A DNA stretch of 25,284 nucleotides from CAZTLE01 sp964614415 (GTDB lineage: Bacteria; Bacteroidota; Bacteroidia; Flavobacteriales; Flavobacteriaceae), in the NCBI GenBank assembly GCA_964614415.1, contig CAZTLE010000036.1:1-25284 (forward strand), given 5' to 3'. A program made the position numbers and the translations under genes. Under the pieces are notes generated by a model that did no database searches, was not told the DNA's origin, and was given only the letters and a program-made list of their open reading frames with translations. Of the stretch, positions 1 to 8,151 are shown piece by piece. Within the stretch, counting starts at the first letter, position 1. The number at the start of each line of letters is the position of its first letter.

Positions 1-23
1 ACCTCCGGTAATCAGCCGGAGGT
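1..23 (-). terminator. GC-rich hairpin at the window edge
   Basis: An 8-bp perfect inverted repeat (ACCTCCGG, loop TAATCAG, CCGGAGGT) starts at the first base. On the forward strand no T-run follows it. On the reverse strand any T-run would lie outside the window. It could be a second terminator behind rpoD or the terminator of an unseen neighbour. Confidence 0.35.
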
Positions 24-35
24 CATTCATCAATC

Positions 36-64
36 AAAAAACGAACAGTTATCTTTTAACTGTT
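36..64 (-). terminator. Intrinsic terminator of rpoD
   Basis: Twenty bases past the rpoD stop, an 8-bp stem (44-51 with 57-64, AACAGTTA/TAACTGTT) is followed on the reverse strand, after CG, by six T (plus-strand A-run 36-41). The stem is AT-rich, so termination may be partial and shared with the hairpin at 1-23. Confidence 0.6.
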
Positions 65-83
65 TGTTATTGTTACCGGGCTA

Positions 84-947
84 TTAACCCAGATATGTCT
101 TAAGGATCTTGCTTCTTGAGGTGTGTTTCAACCTGCGGATCGCTTTCTCCTTGATTTGTCGTACACGCTCTCGTGTAAGATCGAAGGTTTCTCCAATCTC
201 TTCAAGCGTCATGGGATGCTGATCACCCAAACCGAAATACAAACGAATTACGTCTGCCTCTCTTGGGGTCAATGTTTCCAATGCACGCTCAATCTCTGTA
301 CGAAGTGACTCGTGAAGCAGGCTTCGGTCCGGGTTAGGGGACTCACCACTTCGAAGTACGTCGTACAGGTTGGAATCCTCACCCTCTACGAGAGGAGCAT
401 CCATCGAAACATGACGTCCGGAATTCTTCATGGATTCCTTTACGTCATTGATCGTCATATCCAGTTCCTTGGCAATCTCCTCAGCAGAAGGAGGACGCTC
501 ATGCGCTTGCTCAAGGAAGGCAAAAGTCTTATTGATCTTATTAATGCTTCCGATCTTGTTCAACGGAAGACGAACAATACGCGACTGCTCGGCCAACGCC
601 TGAAGGATCGATTGACGGATCCACCAAACCGCATACGAAATGAACTTAAACCCACGGGTTTCGTCAAAACGTTGTGCTGCTTTTATGAGTCCCAGGTTTC
701 CTTCATTAATAAGGTCGGGGAGGGTCAATCCCTGATTCTGGTACTGCTTTGCTACAGAAACCACGAATCGGAGGTTCGCCTTCGTCAACTTCTCCAACGC
801 ACGTTGATCACCTGCCTTAATTCGCTGCGCCAATTCCACTTCTTCATCAGCAGTGATCAGGTCCACTTTTCCAATTTCCTGGAGGTATTTGTCCAGGGAA
901 GCTGTTTCCCGGTTGGTAACCTGCTTTGTAATTTTAAGTTGTCTCAT
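84..947 (-). CDS. rpoD: RNA polymerase primary sigma factor (RpoD/SigA)
   Basis: This is the housekeeping sigma factor that directs RNA polymerase to the unusual Bacteroidota promoters. It has 287 residues and lacks region 1.1, as primary sigma factors of this phylum do. Region 1.2 lies at about 15-45. Region 2 (about 50-120) carries the core-binding helix (DLINEGNLGLIKAAQRFD) and the promoter-melting segment around YAVWWIRQSI. Region 3 spans about 130-205. Region 4 (about 220-280) ends in a helix-turn-helix (TLEEIGETFDLTRERVRQIK) for -33 recognition. The ATG start gives the normal family N-terminus (MRQLKI). The gene stands alone, with its own terminator and more than 370 bases of upstream space. 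I found no exact TAnnTTTG box ahead of it. Confidence 0.97.
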   Translation of the reverse strand: MRQLKITKQVTNRETASLDKYLQEIGKVDLITADEEVELAQRIKAGDQRALEKLTKANLRFVVSVAKQYQNQGLTLPDLINEGNLGLIKAAQRFDETRGFKFISYAVWWIRQSILQALAEQSRIVRLPLNKIGSINKINKTFAFLEQAHERPPSAEEIAKELDMTINDVKESMKNSGRHVSMDAPLVEGEDSNLYDVLRSGESPNPDRSLLHESLRTEIERALETLTPREADVIRLYFGLGDQHPMTLEEIGETFDLTRERVRQIKEKAIRRLKHTSRSKILKTYLG

Positions 948-1319
948 CTAAGTATCTCCTATTTAAAAAGTTTTACTTGTTCATTAGTTATACGTAAAAT
1001 GTAGGTTAAATGTTACAAGAGTTCCATTATTTTTTCCAATAACACTAAAGGGATGTTGTTTTAGCGGCATTTTGTTTAACGCCACTCCGCTATTCATCAG
1101 TGTTTTAGGTATTTTTTGGAGGGAAAGCAAAAATTCTGTAATTCTTTTTGCTCTTCATACATATTTGTCGCAAAAAAGAGGCAATCGTAACACTTTATTG
1201 TCAATTCTTCAAAGTAAAAAGAGGCCGCTCAAAGCGACCCCTTTCTATCAATTATTAATAATAATGAATAATAGCAATAAGAATAAGTAATAACAATAAG
1301 TAATAAAAACAGTTATCGT
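948..1319. other. Intergenic region between rpoD and the large secreted-protein gene
   Basis: This 372-base AT-rich spacer holds the upstream region of rpoD (proximal part) and the terminator of the large gene (1215-1244). From about 1250 to 1315 it is low-complexity, built of AAT/AAG/TAA triplets with a short direct repeat (AATAAGTAATA twice near 1280-1305). A short open frame at 1072-1290 has no protein-like features and I do not accept it. No RNA gene is visible. Confidence 0.6.
1215..1244 (-). terminator. Terminator of the large secreted-protein gene
   Basis: A 12-bp stem (1218-1229 with 1233-1244, 3-base loop, two G-U pairs in the reverse-strand RNA) is followed on the reverse strand by TTTTTA. 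It lies about 75 bases past the stop at 1320, the normal place for an intrinsic terminator. Confidence 0.7.
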
Positions 1320-4300
1320 TTATTCCTTAATGAACTTTCGGGTTACCACTATTTCTCCCGAAGAGATTCGAATAAAATAGGTGCCCGAAGCCAGTTGCGT
1401 AACATCGATACTGTTGGATTTTCCACCCTGAATGTGTTTCACCAATGTTCCATACATGGAGAATACCTTGATATCATCAATGGTCTTTCCACGGGAATCG
1501 ATACCTAATCGTGTTTGTACAGGATTCGGATAGATTCTGAAATCATCAATGGATTCATCGCTAAGGTCATGTGTAACGATCTGCGACTTGGAAGCATCTA
1601 CACAGAAGTTGGTCACCTCGGAAGCACCGAAGTCACCTCCGGTAACAATCACACCCACGGAGCTTTCCAATGTATAGGATCCGTTTCCGAAGCCACAGCA
1701 AATACCGTCACCGAAAGAATCCGTAATGGTGAAGGTATAATCGCCTGAAGCAAGTCCGTTGATGTTCTCAACTACTGTAGAACCGTCCGGGTTGGCTGTT
1801 GAATAGCTATTAGAAGCCACAGTAGTTCCACCGGAATTCTGTAAGGTCCAGGCTGTTTCTTCGGGATAGTTATCCAACACTATGGTCAGGGTTAGGTCAG
1901 CGGCAGCGCAGTTGTTGCCTGCTCCTCCTGTACTTAATGAAACATCATCGATGGCGATATCCGCCTGCCAGGTTCCTCCCGTAATACGGTTGAATCGCAA
2001 TTGTACAGAACCGCCCAAGTAGGCAGCCAGATCTACGTTAACGCTGTTCCACTGATTTCCCTGGTTTCCTGTCTGACTCCAGATAGACGTCCAGGTACTA
2101 CCGTCATCGTCTGAGGCTTCCAACGCAATGCTTCCCATGTCATTCGATCCAAACATATGGTATTGGAACGAGAAGGTCACCTGCGATTCTCCGCTCAGGT
2201 CATAACAAGGAGAGTTGATGATCGCTTGCTTATTAGGATAACCGGTTCCGTTACCGGAAGCTTCCACATAGATGTAGAACGTACCTTCTGCAGCAGAAGA
2301 TGGCCCCGTATTGTTGGACGGAGTTCCTGCGGAATCTACCGTCCAGTTGAGATCATCTCCGGTAGCCTGTGTCCAGTCACCTATGGATCCTTCAAATCCC
2401 TGGGTGTACGGATAGGAAGTAATTCCTCCGGTACAACCACCGGCACTGTTTGTGGTTACATTCACTGTGTTACTTTGAGCCGACTCGTTTCCGGCAGCGT
2501 CAGTGGCAATTACATAGAAGCTATAAGAAGTAGCCGCACTTAGACCGCTTACTGCAAATGTTGTAGATGCGGTCGTTCCAATCACAGACCCGTCCTGATA
2601 CACATCATATCCGGTAACACCGACATTGTCGGTAGAAGCGGTCCAGGAAAGGTCGGTGCTTGTTGTAGTTGTATTGGATGCCGACAAGTTAGTCGGAGCG
2701 GTTGGTGGTTGAGTATCGCCACCACCGGTAGTCGAAAGACTTACATCATCTATGGCAATATCAGCCTGCCAGGTGCCTCCGGTGATTCGGTTGAATCGCA
2801 ATTGTACCGAAGCCCCCAGATAGGCCGCCAGATCCACATTTTGGGAATTCCACTGATTCCCCTGGTTTCCGGTCTGACTCCACAAACTCGTCCAGGTACT
2901 TCCATTGTCCGTGGATGCCTCGAGGGCAATAGACCCCATGTCGGCAGCACCAAACATATGGTACTGGAATGAGAACGTGGCCTGGGTTTCACCACTTAGG
3001 TCATAACAAGGCGAGTTGATAAGCGCCTGTTTGTTGGGATACCCGGTTCCGTTACCGGAAGCCTCTACATAGATATAAGAGCTGCCTTCAACGGCAGATG
3101 ATGGTCCTGTATTGTTGGAAGGTGTTCCTCCTGAGTTCACAGTCCAATCAAGATCATCACCGGATACCTGACTCCAGTCTCCAATGGATCCTTCATATCC
3201 TTGTGAGTAAGGGTAGGAAGCAATTCCTCCCGTACAGCCACCACCGGTTGTTCCGGTAGACAATCCAATGTCGTCAATGGCGATATCCGCTTGCCAGGTT
3301 CCTCCGGTCACCCGGTTGAACCGCAGCTGAACACCTGCGCCAAGATAGGCTGCCAGGTCTACATTGACCGTATTCCACTGGTTACCCTGGTTTCCTGTTT
3401 GACTCCAGATAGAAGTCCAACTGATTCCGTTGTCATTCGAAGCTTCCAGGTTGAAAGTCCCGAAGTCCGCAGCACCGAACATATGGTACTGGAAAGAGAA
3501 TGTGGCCTGTGAAGCACCACTAAGGTCGTAACAGGGCGAATTCAAAATCGCTTGAATATTCGGGAAGTTTGGCGAACTTGCCTCTACATACACATAGAAG
3601 GTGCCTTCCGCTGCTGCCGAAGGTCCTGTGTTATTCGAAGGGGTTCCGCCTGAATTGATCGTCCAGTCGATATCATCTCCGGTATCCTGTGTCCAGGCTC
3701 CCAAAGTGTTCTCAAATCCTTCCGAATAGGGGAAGGAGGAAATACCGCCTGTACATGCCGAAGCAGCCTGGGTAGTCACATTGGCCGCATTACTGACACC
3801 TGATTGATTTCCGGCGGCGTCTCTTGCTCTTACAGTAAAGACATAGGAAGTTGAAGGTGTTAGTCCGGTAGCCGTGTACGTCGTTCCGGTCGCAGTGGCG
3901 ATCACACTACCGTCGCGCAATACATCATACCCCGTTACTCCTACGTTATCTGTAGAGGCATTCCAGGAAAGATCTGTAGTGGTGGCTGTAGTGTTCGAAG
4001 CCGACAGGCCGGTTGGTGTTGTTGGTGGCTCCGTATCGCTTGAACCGGAACCAAGTCGGAAGGCAGCTACGTGGCTCTTTCTAACGTTGTTCGGTCCCTT
4101 CATATATTCTCCGATATGCCAGAACGTGAGATCATCGGTAGGATCCACCGTGAGTTGAGCATAGTCTCCGTAACGTCCGTCGCTTCGGTTATTCTGGCTG
4201 TCACCATCCACAATAGCCTGCTCGGCTAGGGTCATGGTTCCCAGTGGGTCGGTCGCTAATCGACCGGTGTATCTCAACGATGTAAATACAGTGGTACTTA

Positions 4301-5615
4301 CAATAGTGTACGCCAGACCTATATTTCCCTGGGAGTCCATACCTATACTTCCGCAGAAGGCGCTGTGGCCATTGGGCTGGGTATACGTACCCTCCTGGTA
4401 AATGGTCCAGGGTTGGCCATCCGCAGTTTGACGTAATTCATACCATCGGATACCGGCTACACTATCGGTTCCGGTAATGTCGACCACAAAATTCATTACG
4501 GCCGAATTATGTGTGCCGAAACGTCTGTATTGTGTCATGTACATCATGGTGGCCTGAAGCGCGTCGATATCCGGTCCGTTGCCCGGCTCATCCAGGTTCT
4601 GGAAGGAACCGCCATCGAATACACTATCGAATGGTGCTGTATTAATGATCTGCGGTGCGGAGATAGAAGAGTTGGCCGGAGTATTCCAGTCTACGCTAAC
4701 ATCCCATACCTTAAGGTGATCGGTGGATATACCGGACCAGCTGTCATCCTGGAGATAGACTATAGGATGAGGTACCCCGACAGGAGGCAAAGAAGGTCCG
4801 TTAACATTAAAGCCTCCCGGGCTGTAGAATCCGTTGTTTTGTGCGCCGGGTAGTGGGAAACCGATTAGCTGGGCATTGGGATTTCCAACCAGCATTTCGT
4901 CTCTTTCAACGGCATAGACTACCTCACTGGTCTGAATTGATCCCTGATCTTTGTTGGCTGTAATGTAATAGCCATCACTCCAAACCGAGAGTTTTTCGTA
5001 ATCCGGAAAAGTACCTGTGTTGAATCGGTAGGTATACCATCCGTCATTCACAGGATCGGGTCCCTGTCCAACTGCAATTAGAAACCCGTTGGGGGTGTTA
5101 CTGAACTCCATAATGATAAAGCGATCGGCATATCGATCGTACACCACCACGGGATCTCCGAGCGTTTCACCGGGAAATAATGTTCCCAGCGACGCTTCCG
5201 GTACCAAAACATTTCCGTTCCGGTCCAGAATTCCAAAGCCCGAATTAAACGCATACACATAATGGTTAGGTCCGATGGCCCCGGTGGGGTCGTTTAGCAC
5301 CGTACCCTGGTGTGCAGGAAAGGAAGCAATGGGAGCACGCCCGTTCATGGTTTGGGCATTGCGCTGCTGTTGAATTAGCGGATCTTCACCGGCCGGAAGT
5401 CCGGTTCCCGGAACATAGGTGTTGCTACCGCGTCTTTTCGGAGGAGCTACGTCTTCCATACCCCTGGCCGAAATAATGTTGTCCATGGATGACAGCGCTG
5501 GAATTTCTCGCATGTACGCGGCCTGCGAAAAGGAAGTGGGTCGCATCGCCCCGTCTTGTGCATAGAAGGTTAGTCCGCATACCAGGCATGCGAACGTCAT
5601 AATGACTTTCTTCAT
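1320..5615 (-). CDS. Large secreted multidomain protein with FN3 and MAM-like repeats and a T9SS sorting domain
   Basis: A 1431-residue exported protein. Residues 1-19 are a signal peptide (MKKVIMTFACLVCGLTFYA). Residues about 90-520 form an unrecognised N-terminal region rich in Trp/Tyr/Gly, with beta-propeller-like stretches such as DPVVVYDRYADRFI. Then come FN3 (527-617), MAM-like (620-785), MAM-like (793-960), FN3 (966-1055) and MAM-like (1059-1228). Each MAM-like copy carries SPCYDLSG, FSFQYHMFG, WSQTGNQGNQWN and GGTWQADIAIDD. Residues 1234-1345 are a Cys-containing beta domain (GDYTFTITDSFGDGICCGFG). The last ~75 residues (from FRIYPNP) are a type A T9SS C-terminal sorting domain ending in VTRKFIKE. 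No protease motif is visible, so an adhesive or ligand-binding surface role is inferred. PorT, a T9SS part, is encoded at 19423-20130. Confidence 0.9.
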   Translation of the reverse strand: MKKVIMTFACLVCGLTFYAQDGAMRPTSFSQAAYMREIPALSSMDNIISARGMEDVAPPKRRGSNTYVPGTGLPAGEDPLIQQQRNAQTMNGRAPIASFPAHQGTVLNDPTGAIGPNHYVYAFNSGFGILDRNGNVLVPEASLGTLFPGETLGDPVVVYDRYADRFIIMEFSNTPNGFLIAVGQGPDPVNDGWYTYRFNTGTFPDYEKLSVWSDGYYITANKDQGSIQTSEVVYAVERDEMLVGNPNAQLIGFPLPGAQNNGFYSPGGFNVNGPSLPPVGVPHPIVYLQDDSWSGISTDHLKVWDVSVDWNTPANSSISAPQIINTAPFDSVFDGGSFQNLDEPGNGPDIDALQATMMYMTQYRRFGTHNSAVMNFVVDITGTDSVAGIRWYELRQTADGQPWTIYQEGTYTQPNGHSAFCGSIGMDSQGNIGLAYTIVSTTVFTSLRYTGRLATDPLGTMTLAEQAIVDGDSQNNRSDGRYGDYAQLTVDPTDDLTFWHIGEYMKGPNNVRKSHVAAFRLGSGSSDTEPPTTPTGLSASNTTATTTDLSWNASTDNVGVTGYDVLRDGSVIATATGTTYTATGLTPSTSYVFTVRARDAAGNQSGVSNAANVTTQAASACTGGISSFPYSEGFENTLGAWTQDTGDDIDWTINSGGTPSNNTGPSAAAEGTFYVYVEASSPNFPNIQAILNSPCYDLSGASQATFSFQYHMFGAADFGTFNLEASNDNGISWTSIWSQTGNQGNQWNTVNVDLAAYLGAGVQLRFNRVTGGTWQADIAIDDIGLSTGTTGGGCTGGIASYPYSQGYEGSIGDWSQVSGDDLDWTVNSGGTPSNNTGPSSAVEGSSYIYVEASGNGTGYPNKQALINSPCYDLSGETQATFSFQYHMFGAADMGSIALEASTDNGSTWTSLWSQTGNQGNQWNSQNVDLAAYLGASVQLRFNRITGGTWQADIAIDDVSLSTTGGGDTQPPTAPTNLSASNTTTTSTDLSWTASTDNVGVTGYDVYQDGSVIGTTASTTFAVSGLSAATSYSFYVIATDAAGNESAQSNTVNVTTNSAGGCTGGITSYPYTQGFEGSIGDWTQATGDDLNWTVDSAGTPSNNTGPSSAAEGTFYIYVEASGNGTGYPNKQAIINSPCYDLSGESQVTFSFQYHMFGSNDMGSIALEASDDDGSTWTSIWSQTGNQGNQWNSVNVDLAAYLGGSVQLRFNRITGGTWQADIAIDDVSLSTGGAGNNCAAADLTLTIVLDNYPEETAWTLQNSGGTTVASNSYSTANPDGSTVVENINGLASGDYTFTITDSFGDGICCGFGNGSYTLESSVGVIVTGGDFGASEVTNFCVDASKSQIVTHDLSDESIDDFRIYPNPVQTRLGIDSRGKTIDDIKVFSMYGTLVKHIQGGKSNSIDVTQLASGTYFIRISSGEIVVTRKFIKE
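1932..3757 (-). repeat. Internal coding repeats: three MAM-like and one of two FN3 modules
   Basis: Three MAM-like units (about 3258-3757, 2730-3238 and 1932-2437) are clearly alike in DNA as well as protein; for example the stretch around TTGAATCGCAATTGTAC recurs in the two downstream copies. The FN3 unit between copies 2 and 3 (about 2450-2718) matches the one before copy 1 (about 3777-4037). This implies fairly recent internal duplication. It is also a spot where short-read assembly could collapse or expand copies. Confidence 0.8.
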
Positions 5616-5765
5616 AGGTTGATAGTTTAATGGTTAATAAATAACACGGGGAGCCTAAAATTAACTCTTTTGTCAGAAACAACCTACCGAAAGTGTGAAA
5701 TTGTTAATAAAATCTTAATGAAAGAAAGAATGCCTTTTCAGAACATTTTTTTGCGCGTCGGGAAA

Positions 5766-5794
5766 CAAAAAAGACCGCAGTTACTGCGGTCTTT
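5766..5794 (-). terminator. Terminator of the lipoprotein/sigma/anti-sigma operon
   Basis: An 11-bp perfect stem (5770-5780 with 5784-5794, AAAGACCGCAG/CTGCGGTCTTT, loop TTA) has T-runs on both sides, so it can act in both directions. It sits 66 bases past the anti-sigma stop on the reverse strand, upstream of the large secreted-protein gene that starts at 5615. Confidence 0.85.
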
Positions 5795-5859
5795 TTATGG
5801 GAGTTGATATCCCATTCATCTAAACAACTAAACTATAAAATGAAACAATCGCCGAAATA

Positions 5860-6477
5860 CTATTTATTATTTTGTACAAGGCTGTCTTTGGTAGCTTCCT
5901 TTTGCTCTTTGCTCACCTTGTTGTTTGACTTCGTGTTCCTGTTTAAAATGCTGTCGATAACTGCCTTTTCGGTAGTTTCCAGCTCACTTTGATTTTCACT
6001 GTTATAGTAGTGATATCGGGTAGTAACCTCGCTACCTTCTTCAATACTTCGAGTAAAGCTGGGATCGGGAACTTCGTTCGAAGCGTCCGTCTCTGTCGTG
6101 GAGATCACAAATTCAATGTTGGACCCGGCCTCCGAATCGTCCGGATCAGGATCCCCGGATACGAGAATCGTTTTGTCCGATTCGCTCGTGCCGGACGCAT
6201 TTTGTATGGAGTCTAAAATGACGGTGTTTTCGGTGGGAGGTACATCCGTAATGGTCGAATTAACCTCATCCTGTGAACCTTGTCCGCCACTCATCGCAAA
6301 GAACAGAACCGGAACGGTGATACCGGTGAAACCGAGAAATAACAGGAAAAATATTTTTCGCCTGCGCCTTCGGTCCAACGAGTGCTGCACCCGATCCCAC
6401 AGGCCGTCGTTCGGTGACCTGTGCGCTGTCTCGAGCTGCTCTTTTATAAAATTACCTAAATCGTTTTCTGGTGTCAT
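5860..6477 (-). CDS. Single-pass membrane protein, probable anti-sigma factor
   Basis: 205 residues. A short cytoplasmic N-terminus (1-40) with an amphipathic stretch (SPNDGLWDRVQHSL) ends in five arginines. One membrane helix follows at 41-62 (IFFLLFLGFTGITVPVLFF). The periplasmic part (63-205) is acidic, Ser/Thr-rich and low in order, with a Lys/Gln/Asn-rich end. The gene overlaps the upstream ECF sigma gene by 4 bases (ATGA), so translation is coupled. Short N-terminal segments with a conserved Trp ahead of one membrane helix are usual in membrane anti-sigma factors of this phylum. The assignment rests on this context and layout; no classical zinc-binding anti-sigma motif (HxxxCxxC) is present. 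The terminator at 5766-5794 closes the operon. Confidence 0.7.
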   Translation of the reverse strand: MTPENDLGNFIKEQLETAHRSPNDGLWDRVQHSLDRRRRRKIFFLLFLGFTGITVPVLFFAMSGGQGSQDEVNSTITDVPPTENTVILDSIQNASGTSESDKTILVSGDPDPDDSEAGSNIEFVISTTETDASNEVPDPSFTRSIEEGSEVTTRYHYYNSENQSELETTEKAVIDSILNRNTKSNNKVSKEQKEATKDSLVQNNK

Positions 6478-7022
6478 GGAGATGCCATTTGGTTTTGGTT
6501 TTGCATGGTTTGCAAGATCTTTTCTTTCAGCAGTGCCTTTGCCCTGTGAAAGTTGGATCGGGAAGTTCCCTCGGAAATATCCAGCATACCGGCTATTTCC
6601 TTGTGAGAGTACGCATCTAATTGGTACAGATTGAAGACCAGTCGGTACTGATCGGGCAATTCCTGAATGCTTCTAAGAATATCATCCAGAGAAACCCCCG
6701 ATTCGCGCCAGTTAATCGGGTCTTCATCAGCCAAGTTATCGTTCAAATTATATGGGGTCGATTTGTTGTGTTTGTATTTGTCAATGGCCTTATTGATGGT
6801 AATTCGTTTCATCCAGCCTTCAAAGGAGCCTGTGCCTTTGTATTTTTTGATGGTTTGAAAGATGGTCACAAAAGAGTCGTGCAAATTGTCCTCGGCCTCG
6901 GCTTCGTTCCGGCAATATTTCAACGAAGTTAGATACAATTCGTCCTTGAATCTCTCAAACAGCAGGCCCTGAGAGACGCGATCATTTTTTTTGCAGGATG
7001 CTATGAGCTCCGTTATTGTCAA
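6474..7022 (-). CDS. ECF-type RNA polymerase sigma factor (sigma-70 family)
   Basis: 182 residues, the normal size for an extracytoplasmic-function sigma factor. Region 2 is at about 20-88 (AEDNLHDSFVTIF for core binding, then FEGWMKRITINKAIDKYK). Region 4 is at about 112-170 (LPDQYRLVFNLYQLDAYSHK, then EIAGMLDISEGTSRSNFHRA as the helix-turn-helix). Regions 1.1 and 3 are absent. The start is TTG: no ATG is in frame between it and the upstream stop at 7044-7046, and the protein begins as ECF factors usually do (LIASCKKND). It lies 21 bases after the lipoprotein gene and overlaps the anti-sigma-like gene by 4 bases. Its activity is probably controlled by that membrane protein. The target genes cannot be read from the window. 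Confidence 0.93.
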   Translation of the reverse strand: MTITELIASCKKNDRVSQGLLFERFKDELYLTSLKYCRNEAEAEDNLHDSFVTIFQTIKKYKGTGSFEGWMKRITINKAIDKYKHNKSTPYNLNDNLADEDPINWRESGVSLDDILRSIQELPDQYRLVFNLYQLDAYSHKEIAGMLDISEGTSRSNFHRAKALLKEKILQTMQNQNQMASP

Positions 7023-7043
7023 ATACCAATTGGTTTTATGTTC

Positions 7044-8072
7044 CTATACATCACAAGGGATGGCCCGAATGATTATGGAAAGATAATAGATTAATCCTGT
7101 TCCTTCATCCTCTGCCCGCACATAGATTATTTGTGGATTCTCGACATTCATGTACGGGCTTGACAGAGGATTTACGTTGTTGTTTGCGTCTTCCTGAGTG
7201 AGGTGGAAACTAACCAAAAGGTCAGTTGGCTGTCCGTCTACAAATGGCAGGAAGCACTCAATGTAGCTATCCAGCGGGAAGAAGGCCGTTCCCGATCCGG
7301 AAATCTCGCATTGCTCAAAGTCATACTGTTGGCAGCCGGAAGGGCATTGCTTTTCAATTATAACCGTTACATCACCCTGACTCAATTCCATATGATCATC
7401 ATCGGGTATTACTACACGCCAATCAAAATTCCAGTCGGCTGCCACCGGGGAGCCATCAACGAGATTGATGTTTAAGTGGAGTTCGTCTTCTATATAATAT
7501 GTGATCCAGGTACCATCGAATACATTGTTGTCTAAGAAATATCCTACCACGCCTATTTCACTTACGTCAAAATAAGAACCTTCATAGTCCGTATTTCCAC
7601 CCGTTACCGAAGTGACTTGCCAGATGCATTCTTCCAGCAGGTTGTTGCAATACCCTAGCAGTTCGTCGCGCAGACAGAGATCTATAGCTGCTTTGAGTTC
7701 TTCGTTATTAGTAACTTCAAAAATCTCACCGTTCGCCAACGTACTGGTAATAGGATAACTAACGCTGATAGACTGCTCCGGGGGTATACTCGCAAGGAAG
7801 GCACTGAATTCCTGGTCACTGTTAATGACCTCGGCGTCCAGAATTTCCAGTTCTTCGTCGAAGATAAAAACGGTAAAGGCATATTGAAAGTCAATGCAAG
7901 CGACCTGATCCTGACTCGGGTCACCGGCTATGCCTTGCAGGAGTCCGTATAACTCTGAGTTCACTTCAATAACATTGGAAAGATCGATAACCGCTTCCCC
8001 AACCGGTTCGTTCTCACAGCTCACAAAAAAGAGGCTGGTGATCAAAGTACAAACGAATAGAATCTTCTTCAT
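7044..8072 (-). CDS. Hypothetical lipoprotein upstream of an ECF sigma gene
   Basis: 342 residues, not recognised. The N-terminus is a lipoprotein signal (MKKILFVCTLITSLFFVSC) with the lipidated Cys at 19. The mature part is acidic, rich in Asp/Glu and aromatic residues, and contains several Cys (around CIDFQYAF, CLRDELLGYCNNLLEECIW and CPSGCQQYDFEQCEI), suggesting a compact, possibly disulfide-bonded beta fold. The LLEECIWQV segment leading into short beta strands resembles stretches seen in other flavobacterial envelope lipoproteins, but I cannot name a family. It is the first gene of a likely operon with the ECF sigma factor (21-base gap), so it may take part in sensing or be autoregulated by that sigma. 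Both ideas are inference. Confidence 0.8.
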   Translation of the reverse strand: MKKILFVCTLITSLFFVSCENEPVGEAVIDLSNVIEVNSELYGLLQGIAGDPSQDQVACIDFQYAFTVFIFDEELEILDAEVINSDQEFSAFLASIPPEQSISVSYPITSTLANGEIFEVTNNEELKAAIDLCLRDELLGYCNNLLEECIWQVTSVTGGNTDYEGSYFDVSEIGVVGYFLDNNVFDGTWITYYIEDELHLNINLVDGSPVAADWNFDWRVVIPDDDHMELSQGDVTVIIEKQCPSGCQQYDFEQCEISGSGTAFFPLDSYIECFLPFVDGQPTDLLVSFHLTQEDANNNVNPLSSPYMNVENPQIIYVRAEDEGTGLIYYLSIIIRAIPCDV

Positions 8073-8151
8073 TTTTTCAGAATATTTACCCTATAGTCTG
8101 TGAAACTTTAAAACGTTGCGCAGGAAGGATCTTTTTTTTTGAAGTGTCTGA

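Noticed and set aside
312..1004. Long forward-strand open frame (230 codons) over rpoD
   Set aside because: It is wholly antisense to a clear sigma factor gene, and its translation has no coherent domain; it is a shadow of the conserved reverse-strand codons.
1072..1290. Short forward open frame (72 codons) in the rpoD upstream gap
   Set aside because: It runs through the terminator hairpin at 1215-1244 and the low-complexity AAT/AAG tract, and has no promoter box or protein-like composition.
5078..5260. Small overlapping reverse-strand frame in the large secreted-protein gene
   Set aside because: It lies in another frame of an intact large gene and lacks any recognisable feature.
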